Shown here in pieces: positions 19,159 through 28,182 of a stretch of 64,000 nt of DNA; the stretch's first letter is position 1, and each line of letters begins with the position of its first letter. The notes under the pieces were generated by a model. That model was not told the DNA's origin and made no database searches. It was given only the letters and a program-made list of their open reading frames with translations. The position numbers and the translations under genes are program-made. Source of the DNA: G963663315 sp965116335 (lineage in GTDB: Bacteria; Pseudomonadota; Gammaproteobacteria; Arenicellales; Poriferihabitantaceae); the NCBI GenBank assembly GCA_965116335.1, contig OZ220677.1, positions 2,294,001-2,358,000 on the forward strand, read 5' to 3'.

Positions 19159-20106
19159 TCAATCGGTGCCCGAATTATGTTTTATCTCTGCTGTCGCTTG
19201 ATAGCCCGGTGCAATGACGAGGTTCTCCACGCCATAGAGTGCCTGCCGGTTCTTCAGCCAAAGGTGGTACTCAGATCCTATCAGACTGTGGTCTTCTGAG
19301 CAGTCCACATTCCACCGACGAAGTACGTAACCCGCTACAGCAGCTCGAACGTTGACATTCAATACACCGTGTTTCATGGCGTAGTCGGTTTCTATTGTTT
19401 TCGGATGCTTGAGACTCGGATGTGGCACGATCTCCAGTTCTACGATTCGGTTCCACTGGATATCTGATTCACGAGTCTCATGTTCTTTGATCGTGCCGTC
19501 GACAATAACCGGGTTGGCAATACGGGTAATAACGAAATCCGAAAATCTCGATTGCCTGCGGTCGTAAGCACGGATGTGCCAGCGTAGTCCGTTGTCGACT
19601 AGTACAAAAGGAACAACCTCGCGCGTGGTTCGTCCACTGCTCAGAGAGCGGTAGGTAATTCTTGCGGCTTTCTCTTGATGGATGGCACGGGTTAGAACGG
19701 ACAGTGTCGATAGCGAGGGCCTGTTCAACTGTGCAGGCATTTCGCACGCAATGAAACCCTTGTGCATGCCAACGAAGTCATCACCGAATCCGTATGCAAG
19801 GGCTGCCAGTGCCTGGCTGGAGGAGTAGTTGAAAAGCGGTTCAAAAGCGTTCGAGCGTGTGTAGATTTTGGCTTTGGTGTCGTACTCCAGATTCTTTGGG
19901 GCCAGTTCTTTATATAAAGTGATGTCCCTGGTCGCCGCCGCTTCCTTGATGCCGAATCGGCTGACAAGGTCGTTTCGGCCGACAGTGCCCAGGAAACAGA
20001 CCTTGAAATCAATATGGGATAAACGCTCTTTTTGAGTCTGACTGACGTCCACCAGGCCGGGTTCGGGCATATCACCGTCCATTTTTGCTGCATTTTTGTT
20101 TCTCAT
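19159..20106 (-). CDS. WYL-domain transcriptional regulator
   Basis: 315 aa. The N-terminal winged helix (LVSRFGIKEAAATRDITLYK) is followed by a WYL domain (ITYRSLSSGRTTREVVPFVL, then LRWHIRAYDRRQSRFSDFVI) and a C-terminal WCX-like segment. WYL regulators bind ligands, often nucleic acids or nucleotides, and control defence and DNA-damage genes. It is the first gene of the minus-strand restriction operon and its stop abuts the helicase start. It is divergent from the ARPP-1/sbcDC operon, with a palindrome between the two promoters, so it may regulate both. Confidence 0.88.
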   Translation of the reverse strand: MRNKNAAKMDGDMPEPGLVDVSQTQKERLSHIDFKVCFLGTVGRNDLVSRFGIKEAAATRDITLYKELAPKNLEYDTKAKIYTRSNAFEPLFNYSSSQALAALAYGFGDDFVGMHKGFIACEMPAQLNRPSLSTLSVLTRAIHQEKAARITYRSLSSGRTTREVVPFVLVDNGLRWHIRAYDRRQSRFSDFVITRIANPVIVDGTIKEHETRESDIQWNRIVELEIVPHPSLKHPKTIETDYAMKHGVLNVNVRAAVAGYVLRRWNVDCSEDHSLIGSEYHLWLKNRQALYGVENLVIAPGYQATAEIKHNSGTD

Positions 20107-20114
20107 GATTGCCT

Positions 20115-20182
20115 ATGATATTAAAAAAATCATGTTAGAGTCAATATAATATATTGACATCATCAAAATGATTATGATTAAA
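20115..20182. promoter_or_regulatory. Divergent promoters with a central palindrome between the WYL gene and the ARPP-1 operon
   Basis: A perfect palindrome TCAATATA-A-TATATTGA lies at 20141-20157. A plus-strand -35 box TTGACA (20154-20159) with ATTAAA 17 bp downstream (20177-20182) points to the ARPP-1 gene. A minus-strand TTGACT (20144-20139) with TATCAT (20120-20115) at 18-bp spacing points to the WYL gene. The palindrome overlaps both -35 boxes, so a bound dimer, plausibly the WYL protein, could shut off both operons. This is read from sequence; binding is inferred. Confidence 0.55.
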
Positions 20183-20210
20183 TGAGGCAGTCTAGTAAAG
20201 GAGGTGTGTA

Positions 20211-21230
20211 ATGCAGATCATTGAGGAAACACTCTCGCGTGTAAAAGCCGGTGCCGGTGTTTCATTTAACAATCTATCAGTGATTCCACTGGTTGCCGGG
20301 AATGGGATTGAACCGGATTACCTCACGCTTGATGAGGCACTGGCCAGGGGGAATGTGAGGGTGACCGAGACATCTGATGCAGGTGACGTGCCGGAGCTTC
20401 GGTTGGAGAACCTGGGCGAGCAGCCTGTGCTGCTGCTGGATGGGGAGGAGTTGGTAGGCGCGAAACAGAATCGGGTACTGAATCTCACGATTCTGGCCCC
20501 GGCGGAAAGCACCATCACGATACCTGTGTCTTGTGTCGAGGCCGGTCGTTGGTCGCATACCAGCCCGGAATTCAGCACGAAGGGTCGCGCCTTTTATGCT
20601 GCAGGCCGCGCACGGAAGGCGGATCAGGTGACTGCTTCATTGCGGACAAGTGGCACGCGCCGTTCACGGCAAGGCGAAGTTTGGAAAGAAATCGCCGAGA
20701 AGTCGAGTCGAATGAAGAGCTATTCCGATACGGCGGCAATGGAATGTCTGTACGAGGATTATCAGGATCAGGTGGAAGAGTATCTGAAGGCAATTGGAAT
20801 GGTAGAAGGTCAGGCGGGGGCGGTTTTCGCCATCAATGGCCAGATTCGGGGTGTGGAGCTTTTCGATTTTTCGGCGACGTTTCGCAAGCTAATGCCCAAG
20901 CTGTTACGCAGCTATGCGCTGGATGCGATCGATGAACAGGATGGGAGTGCGAATAGCAGTCCGCTTGACGTTATGCGTTTTCTGTCAGCGGTCGCGGCAG
21001 CCGATAGTTCAGAGCATCCGGCGGTGGGTGTAGGGGATGACATCCGAATCGGTGGCCCGGGGCTGGCCGGCGGAGCGCTCAGTGCACTGGATAGAGTGGT
21101 TCATCTGTGTGCGTTTCAGCTGCAGGATATGGGTTCGCACGGAGAGGCCCGTGGTGGCAACCTCGCCAGGTCCTCCCGACGGATGCGGCACTATCGCGGA
21201 CGTGGCGGTAATGGTTCAGGAGCGGTGTAG
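20211..21230 (+). CDS. ARPP-1 / DUF6569 family protein
   Basis: 339 aa with the strong ribosome binding site AAAGGAGGT upstream of the ATG. The pattern EETLSRVKAGAGVSFNNLSV, then EPDYLTLDEAL, PVLLLDGEELVGAKQNRVLN and SCVEAGRWS is that of ARPP-1 (DUF6569) proteins, which occur with phosphatase and ADP-ribosylation genes; their biochemical role is uncertain. The last 35 residues (after VHLCAFQLQDMG) are arginine-rich and unlike the rest, so the natural C-terminus may have been altered. First gene of the plus-strand operon that leads into the AAA gene, sbcD and sbcC. Confidence 0.8.
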   Translation: MQIIEETLSRVKAGAGVSFNNLSVIPLVAGNGIEPDYLTLDEALARGNVRVTETSDAGDVPELRLENLGEQPVLLLDGEELVGAKQNRVLNLTILAPAESTITIPVSCVEAGRWSHTSPEFSTKGRAFYAAGRARKADQVTASLRTSGTRRSRQGEVWKEIAEKSSRMKSYSDTAAMECLYEDYQDQVEEYLKAIGMVEGQAGAVFAINGQIRGVELFDFSATFRKLMPKLLRSYALDAIDEQDGSANSSPLDVMRFLSAVAAADSSEHPAVGVGDDIRIGGPGLAGGALSALDRVVHLCAFQLQDMGSHGEARGGNLARSSRRMRHYRGRGGNGSGAV

Positions 21231-21287
21231 AGAGATGCTGGAGGTGAACAGTGAATTTAGAAGTACAGATAGTGGAAGGGGAATTGC

Positions 21288-22540
21288 ATGAGTAGCGTGT
21301 CGGCATCACTGACCAAATGGTTTTCAGAGCGCCCCCAGTGGCTACAGATTGCAGCTACTCGGCTATTTCAACAGTCCGAGCTTACGGATAAGGACGTCTC
21401 TGAACTTGCAGCCCTGTGCCAGCAGGAAGCCGGTGGAAAGTTGCCCAAAACGAATTGTTCCTTTCCCGCTACTGTGTTTTCCCAGGGTGTTGCAGGCACC
21501 TTGCGTTTGTGTTCAATCAGTGATGTCGAAGGAGTAAACGCCCTTGCTCCGAAAAAACCACTTGAGTTTGGTAAGGGTAATCTCACGATTGTTTATGGCA
21601 ACAACGGGTCGGGTAAATCCGGTTACGTCAGACTCCTCAAGCATGTATGCGGTGCCCGCGAGACGGGTACCCTTCACCGCAATGTCTATAAGCCCGAATC
21701 TGCCGCACAGAAAGCCTGCATTTCGTTTGAGCAGAACGGCGTACCGAAGAGTTATACCTGGTCAGGGCAAGGTACCTGCGATGACCTCAACAGCGTTGAT
21801 ATTTTCGACACCTCGTTTGGAAATGTCTTTGTCAGTAGCGAAATCGTTTCCATTGCGGCATTTTTGGCCGACGTCGCTGGCAAGAGCAACCAAGCCCCGT
21901 TTGTCTTTGACGATCCAATATCCTCGCTCGACCAAAGCTATGAGGAGGCCGTGGTTCAAAGACTGATCGAGTTGTCTCAGGACAAGCAGATCATTATCTT
22001 TACTCACCGCCTGTCCTTACTGGGAACGGTAAGACATTTTGCCGAGAAAAAGGCTATCAAGCCCGACGTGGTGAGCATCCGCTCTGTGGACTGGGGTACC
22101 GGAGAGCCAGCTCCTATTCCACTTTCACAGAGTGACATCAAATCGGCCCTGAACGCTCTCATGAACCAGCGGTATCAAGACGCCAAGAATGCAAGTGAGA
22201 ACGGCGAATTTGAATATGCCGAAATTCTGCTGAAGTCAGTATGCAGGACTTCAGAACATTGGTGGAGCGCTCTATTGAAAATGATCTGCTGTGCGGAGTG
22301 GTTCAAAGATTCCAGCGACCGGTGCATACGTTGAAGCTCAAGGGTCTGGCCAAGTTGAAGGGCGCGGATTGCGATCTCCTTGATTCGCTCATGACCAAAT
22401 ACTCTGGTTTTGAACACTCGCATCCAACAGAATCGCCAGTGGAGTTGCTGAAGCCAGACGATCTTCTGGTCGACATGACTTCATTAAAAAACTGGCGTGA
22501 AGAATACGCGAAACGCCCTGCCTCTGAGGTGACTGGATAA
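21288..22540 (+). pseudogene. AAA/ABC-type ATPase, internally deleted and frameshifted
   Basis: It starts at the ATG at 21288. The N-terminal half has Walker A IVYGNNGSGKSGYVRLLKH and ends near VDIFDTSFGNVFVSSE. The next residues (IVSIAAFLADVAGKSNQAPF) are the region just before Walker B (FVFDDPISSLDQSYEE), so the long coiled-coil middle and the signature region are missing. The junction is near 21840 and is in frame. Near 22240 a one-base shift moves the frame from LLKSVCRTSEHW to DFRTLVERSIENDLLCGVVQ, which continues to the TAA at 22540. Relatives are Wzc/RloC/SMC-like AAA proteins of defence loci. As written it cannot encode a normal ATPase; the last part is 4 bp from sbcD. Confidence 0.72.
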
Positions 22541-22544
22541 CAGT

Positions 22545-23789
22545 ATGAGAGTTCTTCACACATCCGACTGGCATATCGGCCGCACCCTTTATGGCAGAAA
22601 ACGCTACGAGGAGTTCGAATCCTTTCTGACTTGGCTGGCTGAGACGATTCAAGAAAATTCAATTGATGCGCTGCTGGTAGCGGGTGATGTCTTTGACACC
22701 GGTGCTCCGAGCAATCGTGCTCAGGAACTCTATTATAAGTTTCTATGTCGGGTTGCCGCGTCATCCTGTAGGCATGTTGTCGTTATCGCGGGCAACCACG
22801 ACTCGCCGTCTTTTCTCAATGCTCCCAAGGAGCTGCTCAAGGCCCTTGATGTCCACGTGGTCGGTAGTAGCACTGAATTCCCGGAAGACGAAGTGCTGGT
22901 ACTTCATAATGAGCGGGATGCTCCGGAATTGATAGTCTGCGCCGTGCCCTACCTCCGCGACAGAGATATCCGCGTGGCGGAAGCGGGTGAGAGCGTCAAG
23001 GATAAAGAACGAAAGCTGATTGAGGGCATCCGCACTCATTACGCCATCGTCGCCGCCTTGGCCGAACAGAAGCGCGAGGAACTGGGGATCGATATTCCCA
23101 TCGTCGCCATGGGACATCTGTTCACTGCTGGGGGTCAAACCGTCGACGGCGATGGCGTGCGCGAACTCTATGTTGGCTCCCTGGCTCATGTGACAGCCGG
23201 GATTTTCCCCGCGAGTTTTGATTACTTGGCACTTGGACACCTTCACGTCCCACAAAAAGTGAATGGCTCTGAAACCATACGGTACTGCGGCTCTCCATTG
23301 CCTATGGGGTTCGGAGAGGCAAAACAGCAGAAGAGCGTTTGCCAAGTTGTCTTTGATCAGGAGGAGGGCCACAGCACCGCCGCATCCATACAACTGATTA
23401 ATGTGCCGGTGTTTCAAAGGCTTGAGCGCGTCCAGGGAGACTGGGACGGCATCTCAGCCCGCATGCTCGAATTATCTGCAACGGACTCCCAAGGTTGGCT
23501 CGAGGTCATTTATGAAGGCGGCGAGATCATAGGCGACCTGCGTGAGCGTCTGGAAGCTGCGATTTCCGGCACCCAAATGGAAATCCTTCGGATAAAGAAC
23601 AACCGCATCATTGACCGCGCACTGGGACAAATCCATGAAGAGGAAACACTCGACGATCTGAACGTGAACGACGTGTTCGAGCGATGCCTGACCGTTCACG
23701 ACGTGCCTGAAGACCAGCGGCCTGAACTGCTTCGGGCCTATCAGGAAACGGTCTCGTCTCTCTATGAAGACGACGTGCAGGCGGAATAG
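22545..23789 (+). CDS. sbcD: Exonuclease SbcCD, nuclease subunit SbcD
   Basis: 414-aa Mre11-type metallophosphoesterase nuclease. Motifs: TSDWHIGRTLYG at 6-17, GDVFDTGAPSN, VIAGNHDSPSFLN, PIVAMGHLFTAGG and LALGHLHVPQKV. The capping region is C-terminal. With SbcC it degrades hairpins and protein-blocked DNA ends. The start ATG at 22545 follows the decayed AAA gene closely, and sbcC begins 11 bp after the stop, so the pair is co-transcribed with the ARPP-1 gene. The location beside restriction genes is unusual for a housekeeping sbcDC pair. Confidence 0.96.
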   Translation: MRVLHTSDWHIGRTLYGRKRYEEFESFLTWLAETIQENSIDALLVAGDVFDTGAPSNRAQELYYKFLCRVAASSCRHVVVIAGNHDSPSFLNAPKELLKALDVHVVGSSTEFPEDEVLVLHNERDAPELIVCAVPYLRDRDIRVAEAGESVKDKERKLIEGIRTHYAIVAALAEQKREELGIDIPIVAMGHLFTAGGQTVDGDGVRELYVGSLAHVTAGIFPASFDYLALGHLHVPQKVNGSETIRYCGSPLPMGFGEAKQQKSVCQVVFDQEEGHSTAASIQLINVPVFQRLERVQGDWDGISARMLELSATDSQGWLEVIYEGGEIIGDLRERLEAAISGTQMEILRIKNNRIIDRALGQIHEEETLDDLNVNDVFERCLTVHDVPEDQRPELLRAYQETVSSLYEDDVQAE

Positions 23790-23800
23790 AGAGACTGGCG

Positions 23801-26800
23801 ATGAGAATACTGCAGGTACGCTTCAAGAATCTGAACTCACTGGTCGGCGAATGGCAAATCGACCTGATGCACCCGGCCTTCGCGTCTGACGGAATCTTTG
23901 CCATTACCGGCCCCACCGGCGCGGGGAAGACCACCATCCTCGATGCTATTTGCCTAGCCCTTTATGGGCGGACGCCTCGCCTGAACAAGGTTACCAAGAG
24001 CGGAAACGAAATCATGTCCCGCCAGACAGGCGAATGCTTTGCTGAGGTGACCTTCGAAACCCAGTCTGGGCGTTACCGCTGTCACTGGAGCCAACACCGG
24101 GCACGCAAGAAGCCGAATGGCGAACTCCAAGCCCCGAAGCACGAAATTGCCAATGCCGATTCTGGTGAGATACTCGAATCCAAGATCAGAGGTGTGGCCG
24201 GCCAGATCGAGTCGGCTACCGGCATGGACTTTGAGCGTTTCACCCGTTCCATGTTGCTCGCTCAGGGCGGCTTCGCTGCGTTCCTTCAGGCACCACCGGA
24301 TGATCGGGCTCCGATTCTGGAACAGATAACGGGCACAGAGATCTACAGCCAGATATCCATCCATGTCCATGAGCGTCAGCGCGAGGAGAGGAGAAAACTG
24401 GACCTGCTCCAGGCTGAAACGGCAGGTATCGTGATTCTTGAGCCGGATCAGGAACAGGAAATTAGGCGGGCACTCGAGACAAAGCAGAAGGAAGAGACAG
24501 ACCTTGCCGCCAAATCCACTGACACCGGGAAGGCCATTGCCTGGCTCACCACCATTGATGGGCTGAATAACGAAACCGTCAATCTGGCTGACGAGGCGAG
24601 CAAGCTGCAAGTTGATATCGAGGCGTTCAAACCAGATCGTAAAAAGCTCAATCAGGCTTTGAATGCCGCTTCACTGGACGGCTCATACGCGACGCTCACC
24701 GCCACCCGTAAACAACAAACGGATGACAGAGCAGCATTGAAGGCTGGAGAAGAGAATCTTCCTGGACTGGAATCCTGCGCCAAGGAACAGGCCGAGGCGA
24801 TGAAAGCGGCTGAACAACAAAGTGCTCGGGTCAAGGATGAGCTGAAAGCGGCCGTGACCACATTGCAGAAGGTTCGCTCTCTTGATCAGAAACTTGCAGA
24901 TCAGAAAAAGGCTATTTCGGAAGAAGATAAAGGCTGTAAAAAGGAAGCGGCAAAGATTGATGCAGACAAGAAAGCTCGGCTAGAAGAGCAGGAAAAACGA
25001 TCCAAGGATCATGAGATGTTGGATCTTGTGGACGGTTACATCAAGGAACATGCACAGGATGAATGGTTGATCAGTGGTCTGGCTGGCGTTGAAGAACAGT
25101 TCGGCGACCTGCTCGACAGGCAAAAAGAAATCGTTCAGAAAGATACTGACCAAGAAATGGCCACGACTGCTCTGGATCTGGCGGCAAAGTCACTCGGCGA
25201 CCGAAAGAAACAATTAGTCATTCGGAAACAGGAACTGGAGGGCACATCAAAACTGCTTCAGCAGGGCAAAGATGCTTTGAGCCAGCTACTAGGGGACCGC
25301 TTGTTGCGAGAATACCGCACCGAGAAGGAGACCTTGCTGCGTGAGATAGCCTTCCTGATAAAAATAGTGGAGCTTGAAAATCACCGGACAAAACTGGAAG
25401 ACGGCAAGCCCTGTCCTCTTTGCGGCGCAAGCGAGCACCCCTTTGCAGAAGGGAATGTCCCTGCCCCCGATGAAACCGAACACAAGATCGACGCACTGAC
25501 GAGGCTGATCAGAAAAGCCGAGGATCAGGAAGCCGCAATCAAGAAACTCGAAGAAGCAGGAAGCCTGGCCCGTAAAAACCTGACAGAGGCTGAAAAGCTG
25601 GAGTCAGCAGCAGCTAATGATAGGAAGGCCGCCGAGAAAGCACTATCCGAGTTGAAGGACGGCCTGGTGAAACTCCGTGCTGATTTTGTCGAACGCAGGC
25701 AGGCGGTCTCTACCAAACTCCAGCCGCTTGGTATTGCGGACATCCCTGAAACGGACATTTCATCATTGATCGAATCCCTCAGAGCGCGGTTGAAGGCGTG
25801 GCAGGCCCAGGTCAAGAAAAAGGCGGACATCGAGAAACAGGTTGCCACCATCGACAGTGAGGTGAAGCGGCTGGATGCGGTTATCGAAACTCAAAGCGCG
25901 GCTCTGGCCGAAAAGCTGGAGCGTCTGGGTACTCTGAAAAAAGAACTCGCTACCGGAAGTGATGAGCGTAATGCACTATACGGTGACAAGAATCCCGACG
26001 ATGAGGAGCGTCGCTTGCACAAGGCGGTTTCTGATGCCGAAGGTGCCGAGAAGCAGATCAGAGAACGGAGCAATGAGCTTCAACAGAAATGGAATACTGC
26101 GAAGGCCCATGTCGAATCTCTGATGATACGCATCGATCAACGAGAGCTGGAACTGAGAGGTCTGGTAGCCCAATTCTCCGCAGCACTCGCGCCCGTTGGC
26201 TTTTCAAGTGAAGAACAGTTTTTGGCGGCCATATTGCCCTCCGAAGTTCGGGCGGAGTTGGCGGCTACGGCCAAGGACTTGGATGAACGTCAAACAGATC
26301 TGAAAGCCAGACAGAAGGATCGGGAAACACGCTTGGCTACGGAAATAGCGCGCAAGATCACAGACAAGTCGCTGGAAGAACTAGAGCCCCAATTCAAAGA
26401 GCACGAGGTAGCCCTGAATGAGATGCGGGATATCATTGCCGGTTTCAAGCACAAGCTAAGTGAGAATACGTCTGCAAAAGAGCGGATAAAGGAAAAGCAG
26501 ACAGCTATCGAAGCCCAGAAAAAAGAGTGCCTTAGGTGGGGGAACCTGCACGAACTGATCGGCTCGGCAGATGGCAAGAAGTACCGCAATTTTGCCCAGG
26601 GGCTGACCTTCGAAATGATGATTGGCCACGCCAATCGGCAACTGCAGAAAATGACCGACCGTTACTTGCTGATCCGTGACGAGGCTCAACCCCTGGAACT
26701 CAACGTGGTCGACAACTACCAGGCCGGGGAGATTCGGACCACGAAGAATCTTTCCGGTGGTGAAAGTTTTATCGTCAGCCTGTCCCTGGCGCTGGGCTTG

Positions 26801-27109
26801 TCCCACATGGCCAGCAAGAATGTTCGGGTGGATTCGATGTTCCTGGATGAAGGCTTCGGCACTTTGGATGAGGAAGCCCTCGATACTGCTTTGGAAACCC
26901 TCGCGGGTCTGCAGCAGGACGGCAAACTGATCGGCGTCATTTCACACGTGCCAGCGTTGAAGGAGCGAATCGGTACACAGATTCAGGTTACTCCCCAAAT
27001 CGGGGGCAGAAGCCAGATATCCGGGCCTGGATGCGGCGAGTTAAGCACTACAGAACGACATCGCACAGCTTTCACAGCTTCAAGTATCGGCCAAGCTGGA
27101 TCTGTGTGA
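23801..27109 (+). CDS. sbcC: Exonuclease SbcCD, ATPase subunit SbcC
   Basis: 1,102-aa Rad50-type SMC ATPase. Walker A FAITGPTGAGKTTILDA at about 34-50, long coiled coils either side of a zinc hook CPLCG near residue 537, the ABC signature NLSGGESFIVSLSLALGLS near 984 and Walker B SMFLDEGFGTLDEEALDTAL near 1013. The family usually ends soon after GGRSQISGPGC. Here about 27 further residues follow (GELSTTERHRT...), and GAGTTAAGC at the junction suggests an original TAA was put out of frame by a one-base change. The tail is therefore probably non-native, but the ATPase core is complete. Confidence 0.94.
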   Translation: MRILQVRFKNLNSLVGEWQIDLMHPAFASDGIFAITGPTGAGKTTILDAICLALYGRTPRLNKVTKSGNEIMSRQTGECFAEVTFETQSGRYRCHWSQHRARKKPNGELQAPKHEIANADSGEILESKIRGVAGQIESATGMDFERFTRSMLLAQGGFAAFLQAPPDDRAPILEQITGTEIYSQISIHVHERQREERRKLDLLQAETAGIVILEPDQEQEIRRALETKQKEETDLAAKSTDTGKAIAWLTTIDGLNNETVNLADEASKLQVDIEAFKPDRKKLNQALNAASLDGSYATLTATRKQQTDDRAALKAGEENLPGLESCAKEQAEAMKAAEQQSARVKDELKAAVTTLQKVRSLDQKLADQKKAISEEDKGCKKEAAKIDADKKARLEEQEKRSKDHEMLDLVDGYIKEHAQDEWLISGLAGVEEQFGDLLDRQKEIVQKDTDQEMATTALDLAAKSLGDRKKQLVIRKQELEGTSKLLQQGKDALSQLLGDRLLREYRTEKETLLREIAFLIKIVELENHRTKLEDGKPCPLCGASEHPFAEGNVPAPDETEHKIDALTRLIRKAEDQEAAIKKLEEAGSLARKNLTEAEKLESAAANDRKAAEKALSELKDGLVKLRADFVERRQAVSTKLQPLGIADIPETDISSLIESLRARLKAWQAQVKKKADIEKQVATIDSEVKRLDAVIETQSAALAEKLERLGTLKKELATGSDERNALYGDKNPDDEERRLHKAVSDAEGAEKQIRERSNELQQKWNTAKAHVESLMIRIDQRELELRGLVAQFSAALAPVGFSSEEQFLAAILPSEVRAELAATAKDLDERQTDLKARQKDRETRLATEIARKITDKSLEELEPQFKEHEVALNEMRDIIAGFKHKLSENTSAKERIKEKQTAIEAQKKECLRWGNLHELIGSADGKKYRNFAQGLTFEMMIGHANRQLQKMTDRYLLIRDEAQPLELNVVDNYQAGEIRTTKNLSGGESFIVSLSLALGLSHMASKNVRVDSMFLDEGFGTLDEEALDTALETLAGLQQDGKLIGVISHVPALKERIGTQIQVTPQIGGRSQISGPGCGELSTTERHRTAFTASSIGQAGSV

Positions 27110-27181
27110 TACCTCCCTGCGACTTGCTACCACAGAAAGGCTCATGGCGGGTATCGATTTCGAGGCAATCAGGAGTCGCTT

Positions 27182-27379
27182 CAAAATAGAGTTGCCGGTC
27201 ATTTCAGGATTAGAGAAATCAATAGCTCACGTGACCGCTGCGGCAAGAAGCGGGATGCCGTCGATGCCGGGCGCAAGATCAGCCAGAACCAAGGCGCCGA
27301 ATTCTACATCCACGGCAAGGAAGGGAAGATCCAGAATAAGGACAGCCACGGGAATGATCCGTATCCGCCGAAGGGATGA
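27182..27379 (+). pseudogene. DUF2188 protein remnant
   Basis: One frame reads KKRDAVDAGRKISQNQGAEF, then YIHGKEGKIQNKDSHGNDPY and PPKG before the stop at 27379. That is the C-terminal part of small DUF2188 proteins, which often travel with accessory genes. Upstream in this frame (27182-27260) the residues no longer match and no start codon is found, so the 5' half is lost or frameshifted. A 128-residue open frame at 27144-27530 covers the same DNA in another phase and is not believed to be the gene. Confidence 0.6.
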
Positions 27380-27517
27380 TTTTCGGGGTGATTCAGGATG
27401 TGCACTCATAGTCAACAGCCCACCCGCCAGATTCGGGTGTCACTCTATAGAAAACAAGGATTATCTGGAAATGAGGTGTTGTATGGGCACTACAAAAGGT
27501 AACATATATGCTACTAT

Positions 27518-27859
27518 ATGGATCGTATGACAGAGGTTAGAGAATACCTGGATGCGGAGGGGAACAGTCCTTATGCCAAGTGGTTCGATCGTCTGAATGT
27601 GGCCGCTGCGGTCAAGGTAACGACAGCAGTCCATCGGATGGAGCAGGATAACTTCTCTAATATGAAAGGTGTGGGTGCCGGTGTCTATGAGTACCGAATC
27701 AATTTTGGTCCTGGCTATCGGATCTACTTTGGTAAAGATGGGGACCGGTTGGTGATATTGCTCGCGGGTGGTACCAAGAAGCGCCAGGACGCAGATATTG
27801 CTGCTGCAAAAGGGCACTGGCGCGACTATAAGCGCCGGAAACGGCAAGAGGTGACATGA
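27518..27859 (+). CDS. RelE/ParE-superfamily toxin (addiction-module killer type)
   Basis: 113 aa. The pattern VREYLDAEGNSPYAKWFDRL, then GVYEYRINFGPGYRIYF and ILLAGGTKKRQDADI belongs to the HigB/COG3657 branch of RelE/ParE toxins, which usually act as ribosome-dependent mRNA interferases. The start is ATG 27518, with ATG 27527 as an alternative. The stop overlaps the antitoxin start (ATGA), so the order is toxin first, then antitoxin, normal for this branch. An AT-rich stretch containing ATATATG and TATATG precedes it and probably holds the promoter. Confidence 0.92.
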   Translation: MDRMTEVREYLDAEGNSPYAKWFDRLNVAAAVKVTTAVHRMEQDNFSNMKGVGAGVYEYRINFGPGYRIYFGKDGDRLVILLAGGTKKRQDADIAAAKGHWRDYKRRKRQEVT

Positions 27860-28182
27860 TGGCTTTGACGAAAGATTTTAAGGACACCATACAGGCACGC
27901 GCCCAACGGGATCCGGCGTTTCGCAAAGCCCTGCTGCAAGAGGGGGTCGGATGTCTGCTCAACGGTGATGTCGATACTGGCAAGTCGGTGTTGCGCGACT
28001 ATATCAACGCGACCATCGGGTTCGAGGAACTTTCCCAGGTCTTTGACAAGTCGAGTAAGAGCCTCATGCGTATGTTCGGGCCGAAAGGGAATCCTCAGGC
28101 GAGCAACCTGTTTGCGGTGATCCATTACCTGCAGGAGCAGGAGGACATTCACCTGGAAGTCAAAGCCCGGAAAGTGGCCTAA
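27856..28182 (+). CDS. HTH antitoxin partner of the RelE-like toxin
   Basis: 108 aa. ALTKDFKDTIQARAQRDPAF, then GDVDTGKSVLRDYINATIGF and an HTH of the addiction-module antidote type (FEELSQVFDKSSKSLMRMFG, then NPQASNLFAVIHYLQ). It should bind and neutralise the toxin and repress the operon. The start overlaps the toxin stop by 4 bp, and two consecutive ATG codons are available. Both members of the pair look complete. Confidence 0.9.
   Translation: MMALTKDFKDTIQARAQRDPAFRKALLQEGVGCLLNGDVDTGKSVLRDYINATIGFEELSQVFDKSSKSLMRMFGPKGNPQASNLFAVIHYLQEQEDIHLEVKARKVA

Noticed and set aside
27144..27530. 128-codon plus-strand open frame
   Set aside because: Its residues are arginine/serine-rich and unlike any family, while another frame of the same DNA carries a clear DUF2188 C-terminus.
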